Origin: Catenuloplanes niger
GTDB lineage: Bacteria > Actinomycetota > Actinomycetes > Mycobacteriales > Micromonosporaceae
DNA length: 64,000 nucleotides
NCBI RefSeq assembly: GCF_031458255.1
Contig: NZ_JAVDYC010000001.1
Coordinates: forward strand, 2,241,001-2,305,000
Direction of reading: 5' to 3'
The translations under genes were made by a program, and so were the position numbers. Every line of letters begins with the position of its first letter. The first letter of the stretch is position 1. The notes beneath the pieces are model-generated. The model ran no database searches and was not told the origin of the DNA. It saw only the letters and a program-made list of their open reading frames with translations. Below are positions 18,968-28,846 of this stretch, piece by piece.

Positions 18968-19957
18968 TTGCCCACCTCGGACACCGGCCCGCCGCCCGGG
19001 CCCGCCCCGGATCACTCCGGCGGCGGGCCCGGCGCACCCGGCACCCCGCCCGCGGACCGCTCCACCACCGGCGCACCGGCCACGGCAGAGCCGGCCACGG
19101 TGGAGCCGGCCACGGTGGAGCCGGCCACGGTGGAGCCGGCCACGGTGGAGCCGGCCACGGTGGAGCCGGCCACGGTGGAGCCGGCCGGGCGGTGGACGGT
19201 GCTGCTGGACGGTCTGCGGCTGGCGTCGACCACGCTCACGGTCGTACCGGCGCGGGTGGGGATCGTCGACCGCCGCACCGCCGCCGTCGCCATGTCGGCC
19301 GCGCCCCTGATCGGCGTCCCGCTCGGCGCGCTGCTCGCGGCCGCGCTGATCCTGCTCGGCGCCGCCGGCGCGCCCGCGCTGCTGGCCGCGGCCGTCACGC
19401 TCGGCGCCGGCACGCTGCTGACCCGCGCGCTGCACCTGGACGGCCTGGCCGACACCGTCGACGCGCTCGGCTCCTACCGCGCGGGCGAGGCCGGGCTGGC
19501 CGTGATGAAGAAGCCGGACATCGGCCCGTTCGGCGTCGCCGCGCTGGTCCTCACGCTGCTCGTGCAGACCGCGGCGCTGACCTCGCTGCACGGCGCCGCG
19601 CCCACGGCCGTGGCCGCCACCGTGATCACCGCCTGGGTCACCGGCCGCCTGGCGATCTCCTGGGCCTGCCGCCGCGGCCTGCCCGCCGCCCGGCCCACCG
19701 GCCTCGGCGCGCTGGTCGCCGACACGGTCCCGGCGCCGGTGCTGGCCGCCACCACCGCCGCCACCGCGGCGATCTCGCTCGCCGCGGTCCCCGCCCGTCC
19801 CTGGCAGGGCCCGCTGTCGGTGTTCCTGGCCCTGGCCGCCACGCTGCTCCTGGTCCGCCAGTGCCGGCGCCGGTTCGGCGGCATCACCGGCGACGTCCTC
19901 GGCGCGTCCCTCGAGCTCGCCACCACCGTCGCCCTGATCACGCTCGCGCTCCGCTGA
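18968..19957 (+). CDS. cobS: Adenosylcobinamide-GDP ribazoletransferase (cobalamin synthase)
   Basis: Membrane enzyme joining AdoCbi-GDP and alpha-ribazole in the last step of cobalamin assembly. The conserved acidic motif HLDGLADTVDALGS is followed by AVMKKPDIGPFGVAAL, as in CobS, and several hydrophobic helices follow. The core (about residues 75-329) has normal family length. It is preceded by a low-complexity leader including a tandem 15-bp repeat encoding PATVE. I mark the most upstream start (TTG at 18968, four bases after the cobUT stop). A GTG within or after the repeat is equally possible, because no convincing ribosome binding site decides it. Confidence 0.87.
   Translation: MPTSDTGPPPGPAPDHSGGGPGAPGTPPADRSTTGAPATAEPATVEPATVEPATVEPATVEPATVEPATVEPAGRWTVLLDGLRLASTTLTVVPARVGIVDRRTAAVAMSAAPLIGVPLGALLAAALILLGAAGAPALLAAAVTLGAGTLLTRALHLDGLADTVDALGSYRAGEAGLAVMKKPDIGPFGVAALVLTLLVQTAALTSLHGAAPTAVAATVITAWVTGRLAISWACRRGLPAARPTGLGALVADTVPAPVLAATTAATAAISLAAVPARPWQGPLSVFLALAATLLLVRQCRRRFGGITGDVLGASLELATTVALITLALR
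19078..19182 (+). repeat. 15-bp tandem repeat at the 5' end of cobS
   Basis: Seven units of GCCACGGTGGAGCCG, the first slightly divergent, encoding (PATVE)n. The repeat lies where CobS homologues begin, and every unit but the first carries an in-frame GTG. Confidence 0.9.
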
Positions 19958-20311
19958 CCCGCCGGCCGACCGCGGCGGCGGTCGGGAACGGCACGGGTTG
20001 CGGAAAGCACGGCGGAACCGGGCCCGCCGGGCCGAGCACGGCGACGGTCAGGGACGGCACGGGTTCCCGGGAGCGCGGCGGAGCCGGGGGCGCCCGGCGG
20101 ACCGGAGTGGTGGTCGGCTGCGGCGCGGGGTTTCCGGGAGTGCCGCGGGACCGGCTCCGGCCGGCGGACCGCAGCGGAGCGCCAGCGGAGTCGGAGGGGA
20201 GCCGGAGGTTTGCCCGCGGGAGCACGCCCGGAGCGGCCACGCCGGAAGCGGGAACATCGGTATCGATCCGGTGGTGCCGGCCCACGCCGAGTCGCGGGCC
20301 GGCACCGTGGG
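19958..20311. other. Gene-free convergent gap with internal duplication and repeat copy B
   Basis: No supportable gene between cobS and gcvT. A diverged duplication sits at about 19985-20100, where ACGGCACGGGTT...GCGGA recurs after about 65 bases. Copy B of the dispersed repeat follows. Confidence 0.6.
20127..20259 (+). repeat. Dispersed intergenic repeat, copy B
   Basis: Contains GGGTTTCCGGGAG and GGGACCGGCTCCG, then GGAGCGCCAGCG, GCCCGCGGGAGCA (20212-20224) and GCCGGAAGCGGGAACATC. It lies between convergent cobS and gcvT. Confidence 0.82.
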
Positions 20312-21400
20312 TCAGCGCACCGAGGTGGTGACGAACGGCGGCTTGACGATGGTCATCGGGGTGCGGCGGCCGCGGATGTCGACGTGGACGGTGTCGCCGA
20401 GCGAGGTGCCGGGGACCGTGTCGAGGAGCGCGAGCGCGATGCCGACCTTGCGGGTCGGGGAGAACGTGCCGCTGGTGACCTCGCCGACCAGCGCGTCGCC
20501 CGCGTAGACCTGCATGTGGGCGCGCGGGATGCCGCGGCCCTGCGCCTCCAGGCCGACCAGGACGCGGCGCGGGCCGGCCTCCTTCTCGGCGAGCAGCACG
20601 TCGCGGCCCCAGAACGCGGGCTTGGTCCAGCCGACGGCCCAGCCGGAGCGGGCCTGGACCGGGGTGATCTCCATGGAGAGGTCCTGGCCGTGCAGCGGGT
20701 AGCCCATCTCCGTGCGGAGCGTGTCGCGGGCGCCGAGACCGCACGGCTTGAGCGTGGGGTCGGCGTCGAAGAGCGCGTCCCAGACCGCGGTCGCGGACGC
20801 GGACGGGACGACCAGCTCGTAGCCGATCTCGCCGGTGTAGCCGGTGCGGCAGACGATGACGTCCGCGCCGGCCAGCGTGGCGGTGGCGAAGCTCATGTAC
20901 TGGTGGCCGGTGTCCAGGCCGAGCTTGGCCAGCAGCGCGGGCGACGCCGGGCCCTGGACCGCGAGCACCGCGTACGCGTCGTGCTCGTTGGTCACGGTGA
21001 CGCCGGCCGGTGCCGCCTCGGTGAGCCGGCGCACGACCTCGGTGGTGTTGGCCGCGTTCGGGATCAGGAAGACGTGCTCGTCGCCGTGCAGGTAGGCGAT
21101 GATGTCGTCGACCACGCCGCCGGTCGCGTCGTCGCAGCACAGCGTGTACTGCGCGCGGCCGGGGCCGATCCGGCCCAGGTCGTTGCTCAGGCACGCGTTG
21201 ACGAACGCGGCGGCGCCGGGCCCGGTGACGCGGGCCTTGCCGAGGTGGGACACGTCGAAGACGCCAACGTTCTCGCGGACCGCGGTGTGCTCGGCGATGA
21301 CGCCACCGTCCGCGTACTCCAGAGGCATCTCCCAGCCTCCGAACGGCGCGAACTTCGCACCCCGGGAGACGTGCCGGTCGTGCAGGGGAGATCTCTTCAT
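20312..21400 (-). CDS. gcvT: Glycine cleavage system aminomethyltransferase (T-protein)
   Basis: A 362-residue cytoplasmic enzyme transferring the methylene group from aminomethyl-H-protein to tetrahydrofolate. It has a normal N-terminus [21 protein letters not shown], the folate-binding segment [19 protein letters not shown] and the C-terminal [18 protein letters not shown]. The start is ATG 21400. TAAGTT ends seven bases upstream, suggesting a leaderless message; an upstream in-frame extension has no family support. The other gcv genes are not nearby. I see no glycine riboswitch in the 133-base gap shared with the divergent pepA. Confidence 0.94.
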   Translation of the reverse strand: MKRSPLHDRHVSRGAKFAPFGGWEMPLEYADGGVIAEHTAVRENVGVFDVSHLGKARVTGPGAAAFVNACLSNDLGRIGPGRAQYTLCCDDATGGVVDDIIAYLHGDEHVFLIPNAANTTEVVRRLTEAAPAGVTVTNEHDAYAVLAVQGPASPALLAKLGLDTGHQYMSFATATLAGADVIVCRTGYTGEIGYELVVPSASATAVWDALFDADPTLKPCGLGARDTLRTEMGYPLHGQDLSMEITPVQARSGWAVGWTKPAFWGRDVLLAEKEAGPRRVLVGLEAQGRGIPRAHMQVYAGDALVGEVTSGTFSPTRKVGIALALLDTVPGTSLGDTVHVDIRGRRTPMTIVKPPFVTTSVR

Positions 21401-21533
21401 GGGTGGCAACTTACCGCCAACCGGCCCGCTGGTTAGCATCGGCGGGACATGATGTTGTCCAGCGGGTACACCTCGCAGACGACCACACCGCCGGATGCGC
21501 ACCAGCATGCGGCCCACAAGTCGGAGTAGCCGA

Positions 21534-23087
21534 GTGACTCAGCCCAATCCCTCCTTGCACCTGGTGGACAGCGACCCCGCCGAGCTTGCCGTCGATGCCG
21601 TCGTGATCGGCGTGCACAGCCGCGACGACGAGCCGTCCGGTCTGCTGATCGCCAGTGGCGCGGAGAGCGTCACGGCCGCGTTCGACGGCCGGCTGGCGGA
21701 GACGCTGCGGCTGCTCGGTGCCAGCGGCGCCGCCGGCGAGGTGACCAAGATCGCAACGCTGGGCACGGTGACCGCGCCGGTCGTCGCGGCCGTCGGCCTG
21801 GGCCCGGAGCCGGCCGGTGCCGCGCCGGAGCCGGAGGTGCTGCGCCGCGCGGCCGGCACCGCGGTCCGCGCGCTGGCCGGTGCCGGCACGGTGGCGCTGG
21901 CGCTGCCGCTGCCGGACGACGCGGACGGTCCGGCCGCGCTGAGCGCGGTGGCCGAGGGCGCGGTCCTCGGGTCGTACCGGTTCGCCGGCTACAAGACGAA
22001 GCCGCAGCCGGGCCGCCGGGAGCCGGTCGGGACCGTGCAGGTCGTGGTGGCCGACGCGGCCGACGCCGGTCTGGTCGCGGCTCTGGCGCGGGCGTCCGCG
22101 GTGGCGGCCTCGGTGGTGCGCACCCGCGACTGGGTGAACACCGCGCCGAACGAGCTGCGGCCGCCGCAGTTCGCCGAGCAGGTCGCGGCCGCGGGCCGGG
22201 AGGCCGGGCTCGAGGTCGAGGTGCTCGACGAGAACGCGCTGGCCGAGGGCGGGTACGGCGGCATCATCGCGGTCGGCCAGGGCTCGGAGGCCCCGCCCCG
22301 CCTGGTGAAGCTGAGCTACACGCCGGAGAACCCGGTCGACGGCGCGAAGCGGGTGGCGCTGGTCGGCAAGGGCATCACGTTCGACACCGGCGGCGTCTCG
22401 ATCAAGCCGGCCGCGGGCATGTGGGAGATGAAGTCCGACATGGCCGGCGCGGCCGCGGTCGCCGCCACGCTGCTGGCGGTGGCGGCGCTGAAGCCGGGCG
22501 TGCCGGTGACCGGCTACCTGGCGATCGCGGAGAACATGCCGTCCGGGTCCGCGTACCGGCCGGGCGACGTGATCACCATGTTCAACGGCAAGCGCGTCGA
22601 GGTGCTGAACACGGACGCCGAGGGCCGCATGGTGCTCGGCGACGCGATGGCGCGGGCCTGCGCGGACGGCACCGACTACCTGTTCGAGACGTCCACGCTG
22701 ACCGGTGGCCAGGTGATCGCGCTGGGCAAGCGGATCGCGGGCGTGATGGGCACGCCGGAGCTGCTGGAGCGGGTCAGGACCGCGGGCGAGCTGGTCGGCG
22801 AGCCGGCCTGGCCGATGCCGCTGCCGGACGACGTGCGCAAGGGCATGGACTCCGACGTCGCGGACATCTCGCAGGTCAACGCGGGGATGGACCGGGCCGG
22901 GCACATGCTGCAGGGCGGCGTGTTCCTGCGCGAGTTCGTCACCGAGGACGTGGCCTGGGCGCACATCGACATCGCGGGCCCGAGCTTCCACACCGGCGAG
23001 GCGACCGGTTACTGGACCAAGGGTGGCACCGGCGTGCCGGTGCGCACGCTGGTCGCGCTGATCGACGACGTGGTCGCGAACGGCTGA
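21534..23087 (+). CDS. pepA: Leucyl aminopeptidase (M17)
   Basis: A 517-residue two-metal exopeptidase of the cytosolic leucyl aminopeptidase family. The catalytic domain carries [21 protein letters not shown] and [13 protein letters not shown] (near residue 359), which contain the metal ligands and the active-site Lys and Arg. The start is a GTG (21534) with GGAG seven bases upstream. An in-frame ATG at 21495 lies further upstream but has no such site. It is divergent from gcvT and faces a convergent small gene across a strong terminator. Confidence 0.94.
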   Translation: MTQPNPSLHLVDSDPAELAVDAVVIGVHSRDDEPSGLLIASGAESVTAAFDGRLAETLRLLGASGAAGEVTKIATLGTVTAPVVAAVGLGPEPAGAAPEPEVLRRAAGTAVRALAGAGTVALALPLPDDADGPAALSAVAEGAVLGSYRFAGYKTKPQPGRREPVGTVQVVVADAADAGLVAALARASAVAASVVRTRDWVNTAPNELRPPQFAEQVAAAGREAGLEVEVLDENALAEGGYGGIIAVGQGSEAPPRLVKLSYTPENPVDGAKRVALVGKGITFDTGGVSIKPAAGMWEMKSDMAGAAAVAATLLAVAALKPGVPVTGYLAIAENMPSGSAYRPGDVITMFNGKRVEVLNTDAEGRMVLGDAMARACADGTDYLFETSTLTGGQVIALGKRIAGVMGTPELLERVRTAGELVGEPAWPMPLPDDVRKGMDSDVADISQVNAGMDRAGHMLQGGVFLREFVTEDVAWAHIDIAGPSFHTGEATGYWTKGGTGVPVRTLVALIDDVVANG

Positions 23088-23088
23088 C

Positions 23089-23138
23089 CCGCCGACGCGA
23101 ATCCGGGCGTCCCCCGCACGGGGCGCCCGGATCGGCGG
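23089..23138. terminator. Bidirectional terminator between pepA and the small conserved gene
   Basis: ATCCGGGCG-T-CCCC (23101-23114) pairs with GGGGCGCCCGGAT (23120-23132), extended by CCGCCGA/TCGGCGG. It fills the 60-base convergent gap. Confidence 0.8.
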
Positions 23139-23147
23139 TAGATTTCG

Positions 23148-23471
23148 TTACGAGGACGCGCGCTTGCGGCGCTCGTTGAAATCGCGCATGCGCTGCGGAT
23201 AGCCGACCAGCTGAATGTCGTACACCGGGATCGCCATCTTGTGCGCGAACCGGCGTGCGCCTTCCGGCGAGTCGACGCGCCGGCGGGTCCACTCGCCGTC
23301 GTGGGCTATCAGGATGACCGTGGTCTCGGTCACGGTCGTCTTCGGCTCGATGAAGACCTCGACACCGGTTCGCGAGGTAACGAAAGCCGTGAGGTGTTCC
23401 AGGGCCTCGTTGTGCGCCGCGCGGGCGACCGAGCCTCCACTCGCCTTCTTCTGCCGCCTGAACCAGGCCAC
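23148..23471 (-). CDS. Conserved hypothetical protein beside lpd
   Basis: A 107-residue basic protein starting MAWFRRQKKASGGSVARAA and ending RMRDFNERRKRASS. The middle is a small alpha/beta stretch (VEVFIEPKTTVTETTVILIA, EGARRFAHKMAIPVYDIQLV). It has no membrane or metal motif. I recognise it as a conserved actinobacterial neighbour of lpd but not its function. It starts with GTG (23471) and is divergent from lpd with a 170-base gap. Confidence 0.75.
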   Translation of the reverse strand: MAWFRRQKKASGGSVARAAHNEALEHLTAFVTSRTGVEVFIEPKTTVTETTVILIAHDGEWTRRRVDSPEGARRFAHKMAIPVYDIQLVGYPQRMRDFNERRKRASS

Positions 23472-23641
23472 CGTGTTCGTCCCCCATATCCGCGACCGTC
23501 ACGGCAAGGGTACTGCTACGGGACGTGTTCCTGGGCACCTCCCTACGCGGGCCCCTTCCACAAGTGACAGGATGGGCACGGCACCATGCACGTTACGACA
23601 GTGTGACCGTCGTATGCAGCGACGCGACTTGGGAGTTGACT

Positions 23642-25030
23642 GTGAGCCAGCCGAACGGCGAAACCTTCGACATCGTCATTCTCGGCGCCGGCAGTGGTGG
23701 CTACGCCACGGCGCTCCGCGCGGTCCAGCTGGGCCTGACCGTGGCCCTGGTGGAGAAGGACAAGCTGGGCGGCACCTGCCTGCACGTCGGCTGCATCCCG
23801 ACGAAGGCGCTGCTGCACGCGGCCGAGGTCGCGGACGAGACGCGCGAGTCCGCGCAGTTCGGCGTGAAGGCCGAGTTCCACGGCATCGACATGGCCGGCG
23901 TCAACTCGTACAAGGACGGTGTCATCTCCCGTCTGTACAAGGGCCTGTCCGGCATGCTGAACGGCAACAAGTCGATCACCGTGATCGAGGGCGAGGGCAA
24001 GCTCGTCGCGCCGAACACGGTCGAGGTGAACGGCAACCGCTACGTCGGCCGCAACGTCGTGCTGGCCTCCGGGTCGTTCTCCCGCAGCCTGCCGGGTCTG
24101 GACGTGGACGGCGAGAAGATCATCACCAGCGAGCACGCGCTGAAGCTGGACCGCGTGCCCAAGTCGGTGATCGTGCTCGGTGGCGGCGTGATCGGCGTCG
24201 AGTTCGCCAGCGTGTGGAGCTCGTTCGGCGCGGACGTCACCATCATCGAGGCGCTGCCCCGCCTGGTCGCCGCGGAGGACGCGGAGGTCTCCAAGGCGGT
24301 CGAGCGCGCGTTCCGCAAGCGGAAGATCAACTTCAAGGTCGGCAAGCCGTTCGAGAAGGTCGAGAAGACCGAGAACGGCGTGCGCGCCACCATCCAGGGC
24401 GGCGAGGTCGTCGAGGCCGAGCTGCTGCTGGTCGCCGTCGGCCGCGGCCCGCGCACCCAGGGCCTGGGCTACGAGGAGCAGGGCATCAAGATGGAGCGCG
24501 GCTTCGTCCTCACCGACGAGCGCCTGCGCACCAACGTGCCGAACGTGTTCGCCGTCGGCGACATCGTGCCCGGCCTGCAGCTCGCGCACCGCGGCTTCCA
24601 GCAGGGCATCTTCGTCGCCGAGGAGATCGCGGGCCAGAACCCGGCCGTCATCGACGAGCTCGGCATCCCGCGCGTCACCTACTCCAACCCGGAGATCGCG
24701 TCCGTCGGCCTGACCGAGGCGAAGGCCCGCGAGCAGTACGGCGACAAGGTGAAGACCTACAACTACAACCTGGGCGGCAACGGCAAGAGCCAGATCCTCA
24801 AGACCACCGGCTTCATCAAGCTGGTCGGCGTGGAGGACGGCCCGGTCGTCGGCGTCCACATGGTCGGTGCGCGCGTCGGTGAGCTGATCGGTGAGGCGCA
24901 GCTGATCTACAACTGGGAGGCGTTCCCGGGCGAGGTGGCTCAGCTCGTCCACGCCCACCCCACCCAGAACGAGGCGCTGGGCGAGGCACACCTGGCCCTG
25001 GCGGGCAAGCCGCTGCACGCACACGCCTGA
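23642..25030 (+). CDS. lpdA: Dihydrolipoyl dehydrogenase (E3)
   Basis: A 462-residue FAD/NAD flavoenzyme that reoxidises dihydrolipoyl groups of 2-oxoacid dehydrogenase complexes. The FAD motif GAGSGG is at 15-20, the redox disulfide is Cys46/Cys51 in GGTCLHVGCIPTK, the NAD site is VLGGGVIGVEFAS, and the C-terminal His-Glu pair is in HAHPTQNEALGEA. I choose the GTG at 23642, with GGAG six bases upstream and the expected family N-terminus. The frame is open 39 codons further upstream without support. sucB follows after 44 bases in the same direction, so E3 and E2 are probably one operon. Confidence 0.95.
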   Translation: MSQPNGETFDIVILGAGSGGYATALRAVQLGLTVALVEKDKLGGTCLHVGCIPTKALLHAAEVADETRESAQFGVKAEFHGIDMAGVNSYKDGVISRLYKGLSGMLNGNKSITVIEGEGKLVAPNTVEVNGNRYVGRNVVLASGSFSRSLPGLDVDGEKIITSEHALKLDRVPKSVIVLGGGVIGVEFASVWSSFGADVTIIEALPRLVAAEDAEVSKAVERAFRKRKINFKVGKPFEKVEKTENGVRATIQGGEVVEAELLLVAVGRGPRTQGLGYEEQGIKMERGFVLTDERLRTNVPNVFAVGDIVPGLQLAHRGFQQGIFVAEEIAGQNPAVIDELGIPRVTYSNPEIASVGLTEAKAREQYGDKVKTYNYNLGGNGKSQILKTTGFIKLVGVEDGPVVGVHMVGARVGELIGEAQLIYNWEAFPGEVAQLVHAHPTQNEALGEAHLALAGKPLHAHA

Positions 25031-25074
25031 TTGTGAACATACCGTTGCGGTTGCTTGTTAAGGAGTCTTGAGAC

Positions 25075-26928
25075 ATGCCGGTATCGGTCACCATGCCCCG
25101 GCTCGGCGAGAGCGTCACCGAGGGCACCGTCACGCGCTGGCTGAAGCAGGTCGGCGACACGGTCGAGGCGGACGAGCCGCTGCTCGAGGTCTCCACCGAC
25201 AAGGTCGACACCGAGATCCCGTCCCCCGCGTCCGGCGTGCTGACCAGCATCCTGGTGAACGAGGACGAGACCGCCGAGGTCGGCAGTGAGCTGGCGGTCA
25301 TCGGTGGCGAGGGTGACGCCCCCGCCGCCGCACCGGCCCCGGACGCCGGGCAGCAGGACGTGGACGACGCGGCCGTCGAGGCGCGCACCGAGCAGTCCAC
25401 CTCGGCGGACACCCCGGAGAACCTGGAGACCCCGGCGCCGTCGTCGGCCTCCGGCTCGGACTCCGGCTCCGGTGCGAGCTCCGGCTCGGGCGACGCCGAG
25501 GGCACGGTCGTGACGATGCCCGCGCTGGGCGAGAGCGTCACCGAGGGTACGGTCACCCGCTGGCTCAAGGAGGTCGGCGACACGGTCGAGGTCGACGAGC
25601 CGCTGCTCGAGGTCTCCACCGACAAGGTCGACACCGAGATCCCGTCGCCGGCCGCCGGCACGCTGCTGGAGATCAAGGTCCAGCAGGACGACACCGCGGA
25701 GGTCGGTGCGGCGCTGGCCGTGATCGGCGCCGCCGGTGGTGCCGCGCCGAAGGCGGAGAAGGCCCCGGAGCCCGGCCCGGCCGCGCCGGCCGCCGAGTCC
25801 TACGCGACGCCGTCCCCGGCCGCCGAGGCCCCCGCGTCCGCACCGAAGCAGGCCGAGGCGCCCAAGGCGGAGGCCCCGAAGGCGGAGACCGCCACGCCGG
25901 CCGAGGCGCCGAAGCCGGTGCCGGCCGACAAGCCCGCCACCGTGGCGACCGCCGAGTCCAACGGCGCGCCGGTCGAGAACGAGGCCGCGTACGTGACGCC
26001 GCTGGTCCGCAAGCTGGCCGCGGAGCACGACGTCGACCTCGGCTCGCTGACCGGCACCGGCGTCGGTGGCCGCATCCGCAAGCAGGACGTGCTCGACGCC
26101 GCGGAGAAGGCGAAGGCGGCCGCCGCCAAGCCGGCCCCCGCCGCCGCACCGGCCGCGGCCCCGGCCCCGGCCGCGCAGAGCAAGGCCAAGCCGGCGCCGA
26201 GCCCGCTGCGTGGCCGCACCGAGAAGATGACCCGGACCCGCGCGACGATCGCGAAGCGCATGGTCGAGTCGCTGCAGATCTCGGCGCAGCTCACCACCGT
26301 GGTCGAGGTCGACATGACCAAGGTCGCGAAGCTGCGGGCCCAGGTGAAGGACGCGTTCCAGCAGCGGCACGGCGTGAAGCTGTCGTTCATGCCGTTCCTG
26401 GCGCTGGCCACGGTCGAGGCGCTGCAGCAGCACCCGGTCGTGAACTCGCGGATCGACCAGGAGGCCGGCACGGTCACCTACTTCGACGCCGAGCACCTGG
26501 CGATCGCGGTGGACACGCCGAAGGGCCTGATCGTCCCGGTGATCAAGGACGCGGGCGACCTGAACCTGGGTGGCCTGGCCAAGCGCATCGCGGACGTGGC
26601 CGAGCGCACCCGCAACAACAAGATCGGTCCGGACGAGATCTCGGGCGGCACGTTCACGCTGACCAACACGGGCAGCCGGGGCGCGCTCTTCGACACGCCG
26701 ATCATCAACCAGCCGCAGGTCGGCATCCTCGGCACCGGCGCGATCGTCAAGCGCGCCGTGGTCGTGGACGACCCGGAGCTGGGCGAGATCATCGTGCCGC
26801 GCTCCATGATGTACCTGGCGCTCTCCTACGACCACCGGATCGTGGACGGCGCGGACGCGGCCCGCTTCCTCACCACCATGAAGGAGCGGCTGGAGGCCGG
26901 CCACTTCGAGGGCGAACTCGGCCTGTAA
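25075..26928 (+). CDS. sucB: Dihydrolipoamide acyltransferase (E2), 2-oxoacid dehydrogenase complex
   Basis: A 617-residue E2 enzyme. Two lipoyl domains (about 1-78 and 143-218) each carry [12 protein letters not shown], with lipoylated Lys43 and Lys184. Ala/Pro/Glu linkers lead to a peripheral-subunit-binding domain (about 303-342, [15 protein letters not shown]) and the acyltransferase core (about 375-617) with SYDHRIVDG containing His587 and Asp591. In actinobacteria this E2 can serve both pyruvate and 2-oxoglutarate dehydrogenase, so the sucB name is provisional. AAGGAG lies nine bases before the ATG. The two lipoyl domains are almost identical in DNA, suggesting recent duplication or gene conversion. 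Confidence 0.92.
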   Translation: MPVSVTMPRLGESVTEGTVTRWLKQVGDTVEADEPLLEVSTDKVDTEIPSPASGVLTSILVNEDETAEVGSELAVIGGEGDAPAAAPAPDAGQQDVDDAAVEARTEQSTSADTPENLETPAPSSASGSDSGSGASSGSGDAEGTVVTMPALGESVTEGTVTRWLKEVGDTVEVDEPLLEVSTDKVDTEIPSPAAGTLLEIKVQQDDTAEVGAALAVIGAAGGAAPKAEKAPEPGPAAPAAESYATPSPAAEAPASAPKQAEAPKAEAPKAETATPAEAPKPVPADKPATVATAESNGAPVENEAAYVTPLVRKLAAEHDVDLGSLTGTGVGGRIRKQDVLDAAEKAKAAAAKPAPAAAPAAAPAPAAQSKAKPAPSPLRGRTEKMTRTRATIAKRMVESLQISAQLTTVVEVDMTKVAKLRAQVKDAFQQRHGVKLSFMPFLALATVEALQQHPVVNSRIDQEAGTVTYFDAEHLAIAVDTPKGLIVPVIKDAGDLNLGGLAKRIADVAERTRNNKIGPDEISGGTFTLTNTGSRGALFDTPIINQPQVGILGTGAIVKRAVVVDDPELGEIIVPRSMMYLALSYDHRIVDGADAARFLTTMKERLEAGHFEGELGL

Positions 26929-26983
26929 AAGATCGCTTCTGAGGGCGAATCCCGGCCGCGCCGGGGTTCGCCCTCGATCTTTT
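26927..26983 (+). terminator. Terminator after sucB
   Basis: GAGGGCGAATCCCGG pairs with CCGGGGTTCGCCCTC around a 5-base loop (26941-26975). It is flanked by AAAAGATCG and CGATCTTTT, which extend the stem and provide a T-run. Confidence 0.85.
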
Positions 26984-27000
26984 CCGGGAAAGATGTACCC

Positions 27001-27894
27001 ATGAGGATTCTGCTGGCGGGGGCGTCAGGCTTCTTGGGTACGGCACTGCGCGAGCGCCTGCGGGCCGACGGGCACGATCTGCGGCAGCTGGTCCGGCGCA
27101 CACCGGAGAACGGCGACCAGATCCCGTGGAAGCCCTCGTCCGGCCACCTCGACCCGGCCGCGCTGCGCGGCGTGGACGCCGTGATCAACCTGGCCGGTGC
27201 CAGCATCGGCGGTCAGCGCTGGACCAACTCCTACAAGCGCAAGCTGCGCAGCAGCCGGGTGGACACCACCGCCACGTTGGCCCGCGCGATCGCCTCGCTG
27301 CCGGCGGACGAGCGGCCGAAGGTCCTCCTGAACGGCTCCGCGAAGGGCTGGTACGGCGACACCGGCGACACCCCGGTCGAGGAGGACGCGCCGCCCGGTG
27401 ACGGTTTCCTGTCGGATCTGTGCCGGGTCTGGGAGGCCGCGGCCCGGCCGGCCGAGGACGCCGGCGTCCGGGTGGTCTACCTGCGCTCCGGGCTGCCGCT
27501 GGACAAGCGCGGCGGCCTGCTGCAGCCGCTGGTGCTGCTGTTCAAGGCCGGGCTCGGCGGGCGGATCGGCAGCGGCCGGCAGTACATCCCGTGGATGTCG
27601 CTGGCCGACTGGGTGGGCGCGACCGTGTTCCTGCTGGAACGCGACGACATCGCCGGGCCGGTCAACATGAACGCGCCGGCCCCGGCCACGAACGCGGAGT
27701 TCACCAAGGAGCTGGCCGCGGCGCTGCACCGGCCGGCGATCGTGCCGGTGCCGGGGTTCGTCATCCAGACCGTGCTGGGCGAGTTCTCCACGGAGATCCT
27801 GACCGGCACCCGGTCGCTGCCGGGCGTGCTGAACCGGGCCGGCTATCCGTGGCTCCACCCGACGCTGCCGGCCGCGATCAGAGCGGCGCTGTAG
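27001..27894 (+). CDS. TIGR01777-family epimerase (SDR39U1-like)
   Basis: A 297-residue extended SDR-type protein with N-terminal dinucleotide-binding GASGFLG (about 8-14). The DAVINLAGASI and LNGSAKGWYG segments and the C-terminal DUF1731-like region (about 245-297, LPGVLNRAGYPWLHPT) fit the family. Physiological reaction unknown; it resembles NAD-dependent sugar epimerases. In the actinobacterial core order it lies between dlaT/sucB and lipB-lipA, as in M. tuberculosis Rv2216; here lipB does not follow. Its 3' end overlaps the convergent LLM gene by 17 bases. Confidence 0.9.
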   Translation: MRILLAGASGFLGTALRERLRADGHDLRQLVRRTPENGDQIPWKPSSGHLDPAALRGVDAVINLAGASIGGQRWTNSYKRKLRSSRVDTTATLARAIASLPADERPKVLLNGSAKGWYGDTGDTPVEEDAPPGDGFLSDLCRVWEAAARPAEDAGVRVVYLRSGLPLDKRGGLLQPLVLLFKAGLGGRIGSGRQYIPWMSLADWVGATVFLLERDDIAGPVNMNAPAPATNAEFTKELAAALHRPAIVPVPGFVIQTVLGEFSTEILTGTRSLPGVLNRAGYPWLHPTLPAAIRAAL

Positions 27895-28846
27895 GCGCCG
27901 GCACCGCCCGCACGGCCGGTTCCGGCACCGGGCGCCGGAGGCCGGAGATCAGGTCGCGGACCGCGTCGAGCGGGCCGGCCGCCTCGACGAAGAGCAGCGT
28001 GCGGCGTACCCCCGGAAGGTCCTCGACGGTCTCGTGGATCCGGCGCAGCCGGGCCGCGTAGGCACCCAGGTCACGATGCGCCGGCGGCGAACCGTCGATG
28101 CGGACGTAGTCGCGGGTGCGCTCCAGCAGCGACTCCAGCAGCGGCGCCGGCCCGGGAGCCAGGTGGACCGAGGCATGGTCGGCGCGCGCGGGATCGTGGC
28201 CGTGCGCGACCGCCACCGCGTCCCAGTGCGCCAGCATGTCCCGCTTCTCGGCGACGTCCGCGTGCATGCCGAGCAGCAGCGACAGTCCGCGTCGCGCCGC
28301 GACCTCCACGGTGGCCGGCGAGGTGGCCGCGACCCAGACCGGCATGGCCGCCCGCGGCGACACCGTAACCTCGCGGAAGCGGAAGAGACCGGAATCGGAG
28401 CCGACCCGGTACGCGCCGGAGAGCCACGAGCGGAGCAGGTCCAGCGACTCCGGGAAGCCGTGGTCGCGCCGGGGCAGCCCGGTGCCGAACACCTCCAGGT
28501 CCACCCACGGGCCGCCGCGCGCCACGCCGAGCCGGAACCGCCCGCCGGAGAGCTCGTGCAGCAGCGCCGCCTCCTCGCCCAGTGCCACCGGGTGGCGGGC
28601 CGGCAGCACGCACGCGGCCGTGCCGATCTCGATCCGGCGGGTGACGCCGAGCGCGTGCCCGGCCGCCACGGTCGCGGACGGCAGCGTGCCGTACGCGGTG
28701 AAGTGGTGCTCGGCCAGCCACACGTCGTCCAGCCCGGCGTCCTCGGCCGCGCGCGCCAGCGGTGGGATCGAGGCGGGCCCGTGCGCGCCGAGCAGGAAGA
28801 GGCCGAGCCGCCGGCGGACCGGCGACCCGGCATCGGGTGGAACCAT
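27878..28846 (-). CDS. LLM-class flavin-dependent oxidoreductase
   Basis: A 322-residue luciferase-like TIM barrel, with AEDAGLDDVWLAEHHF near the N-terminus and ELSGGRFRLGVARGG in the cofactor-proximal region. It uses FMN or coenzyme F420; which one cannot be settled from the motifs. Its start codon shares one base with the stop of the SCO5389-like gene upstream (TGATG), so translation is coupled. The last gene of a small same-strand group with the SCO5389-like and CooC-like genes. Substrate unknown. Confidence 0.87.
   Translation of the reverse strand: MVPPDAGSPVRRRLGLFLLGAHGPASIPPLARAAEDAGLDDVWLAEHHFTAYGTLPSATVAAGHALGVTRRIEIGTAACVLPARHPVALGEEAALLHELSGGRFRLGVARGGPWVDLEVFGTGLPRRDHGFPESLDLLRSWLSGAYRVGSDSGLFRFREVTVSPRAAMPVWVAATSPATVEVAARRGLSLLLGMHADVAEKRDMLAHWDAVAVAHGHDPARADHASVHLAPGPAPLLESLLERTRDYVRIDGSPPAHRDLGAYAARLRRIHETVEDLPGVRRTLLFVEAAGPLDAVRDLISGLRRPVPEPAVRAVPAPTAPL

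Noticed and set aside
21401-21533. Glycine riboswitch upstream of gcvT
   Set aside because: The 133-base divergent gap lacks a GGAGAG-type core; the likely -10 lies seven bases before the start.
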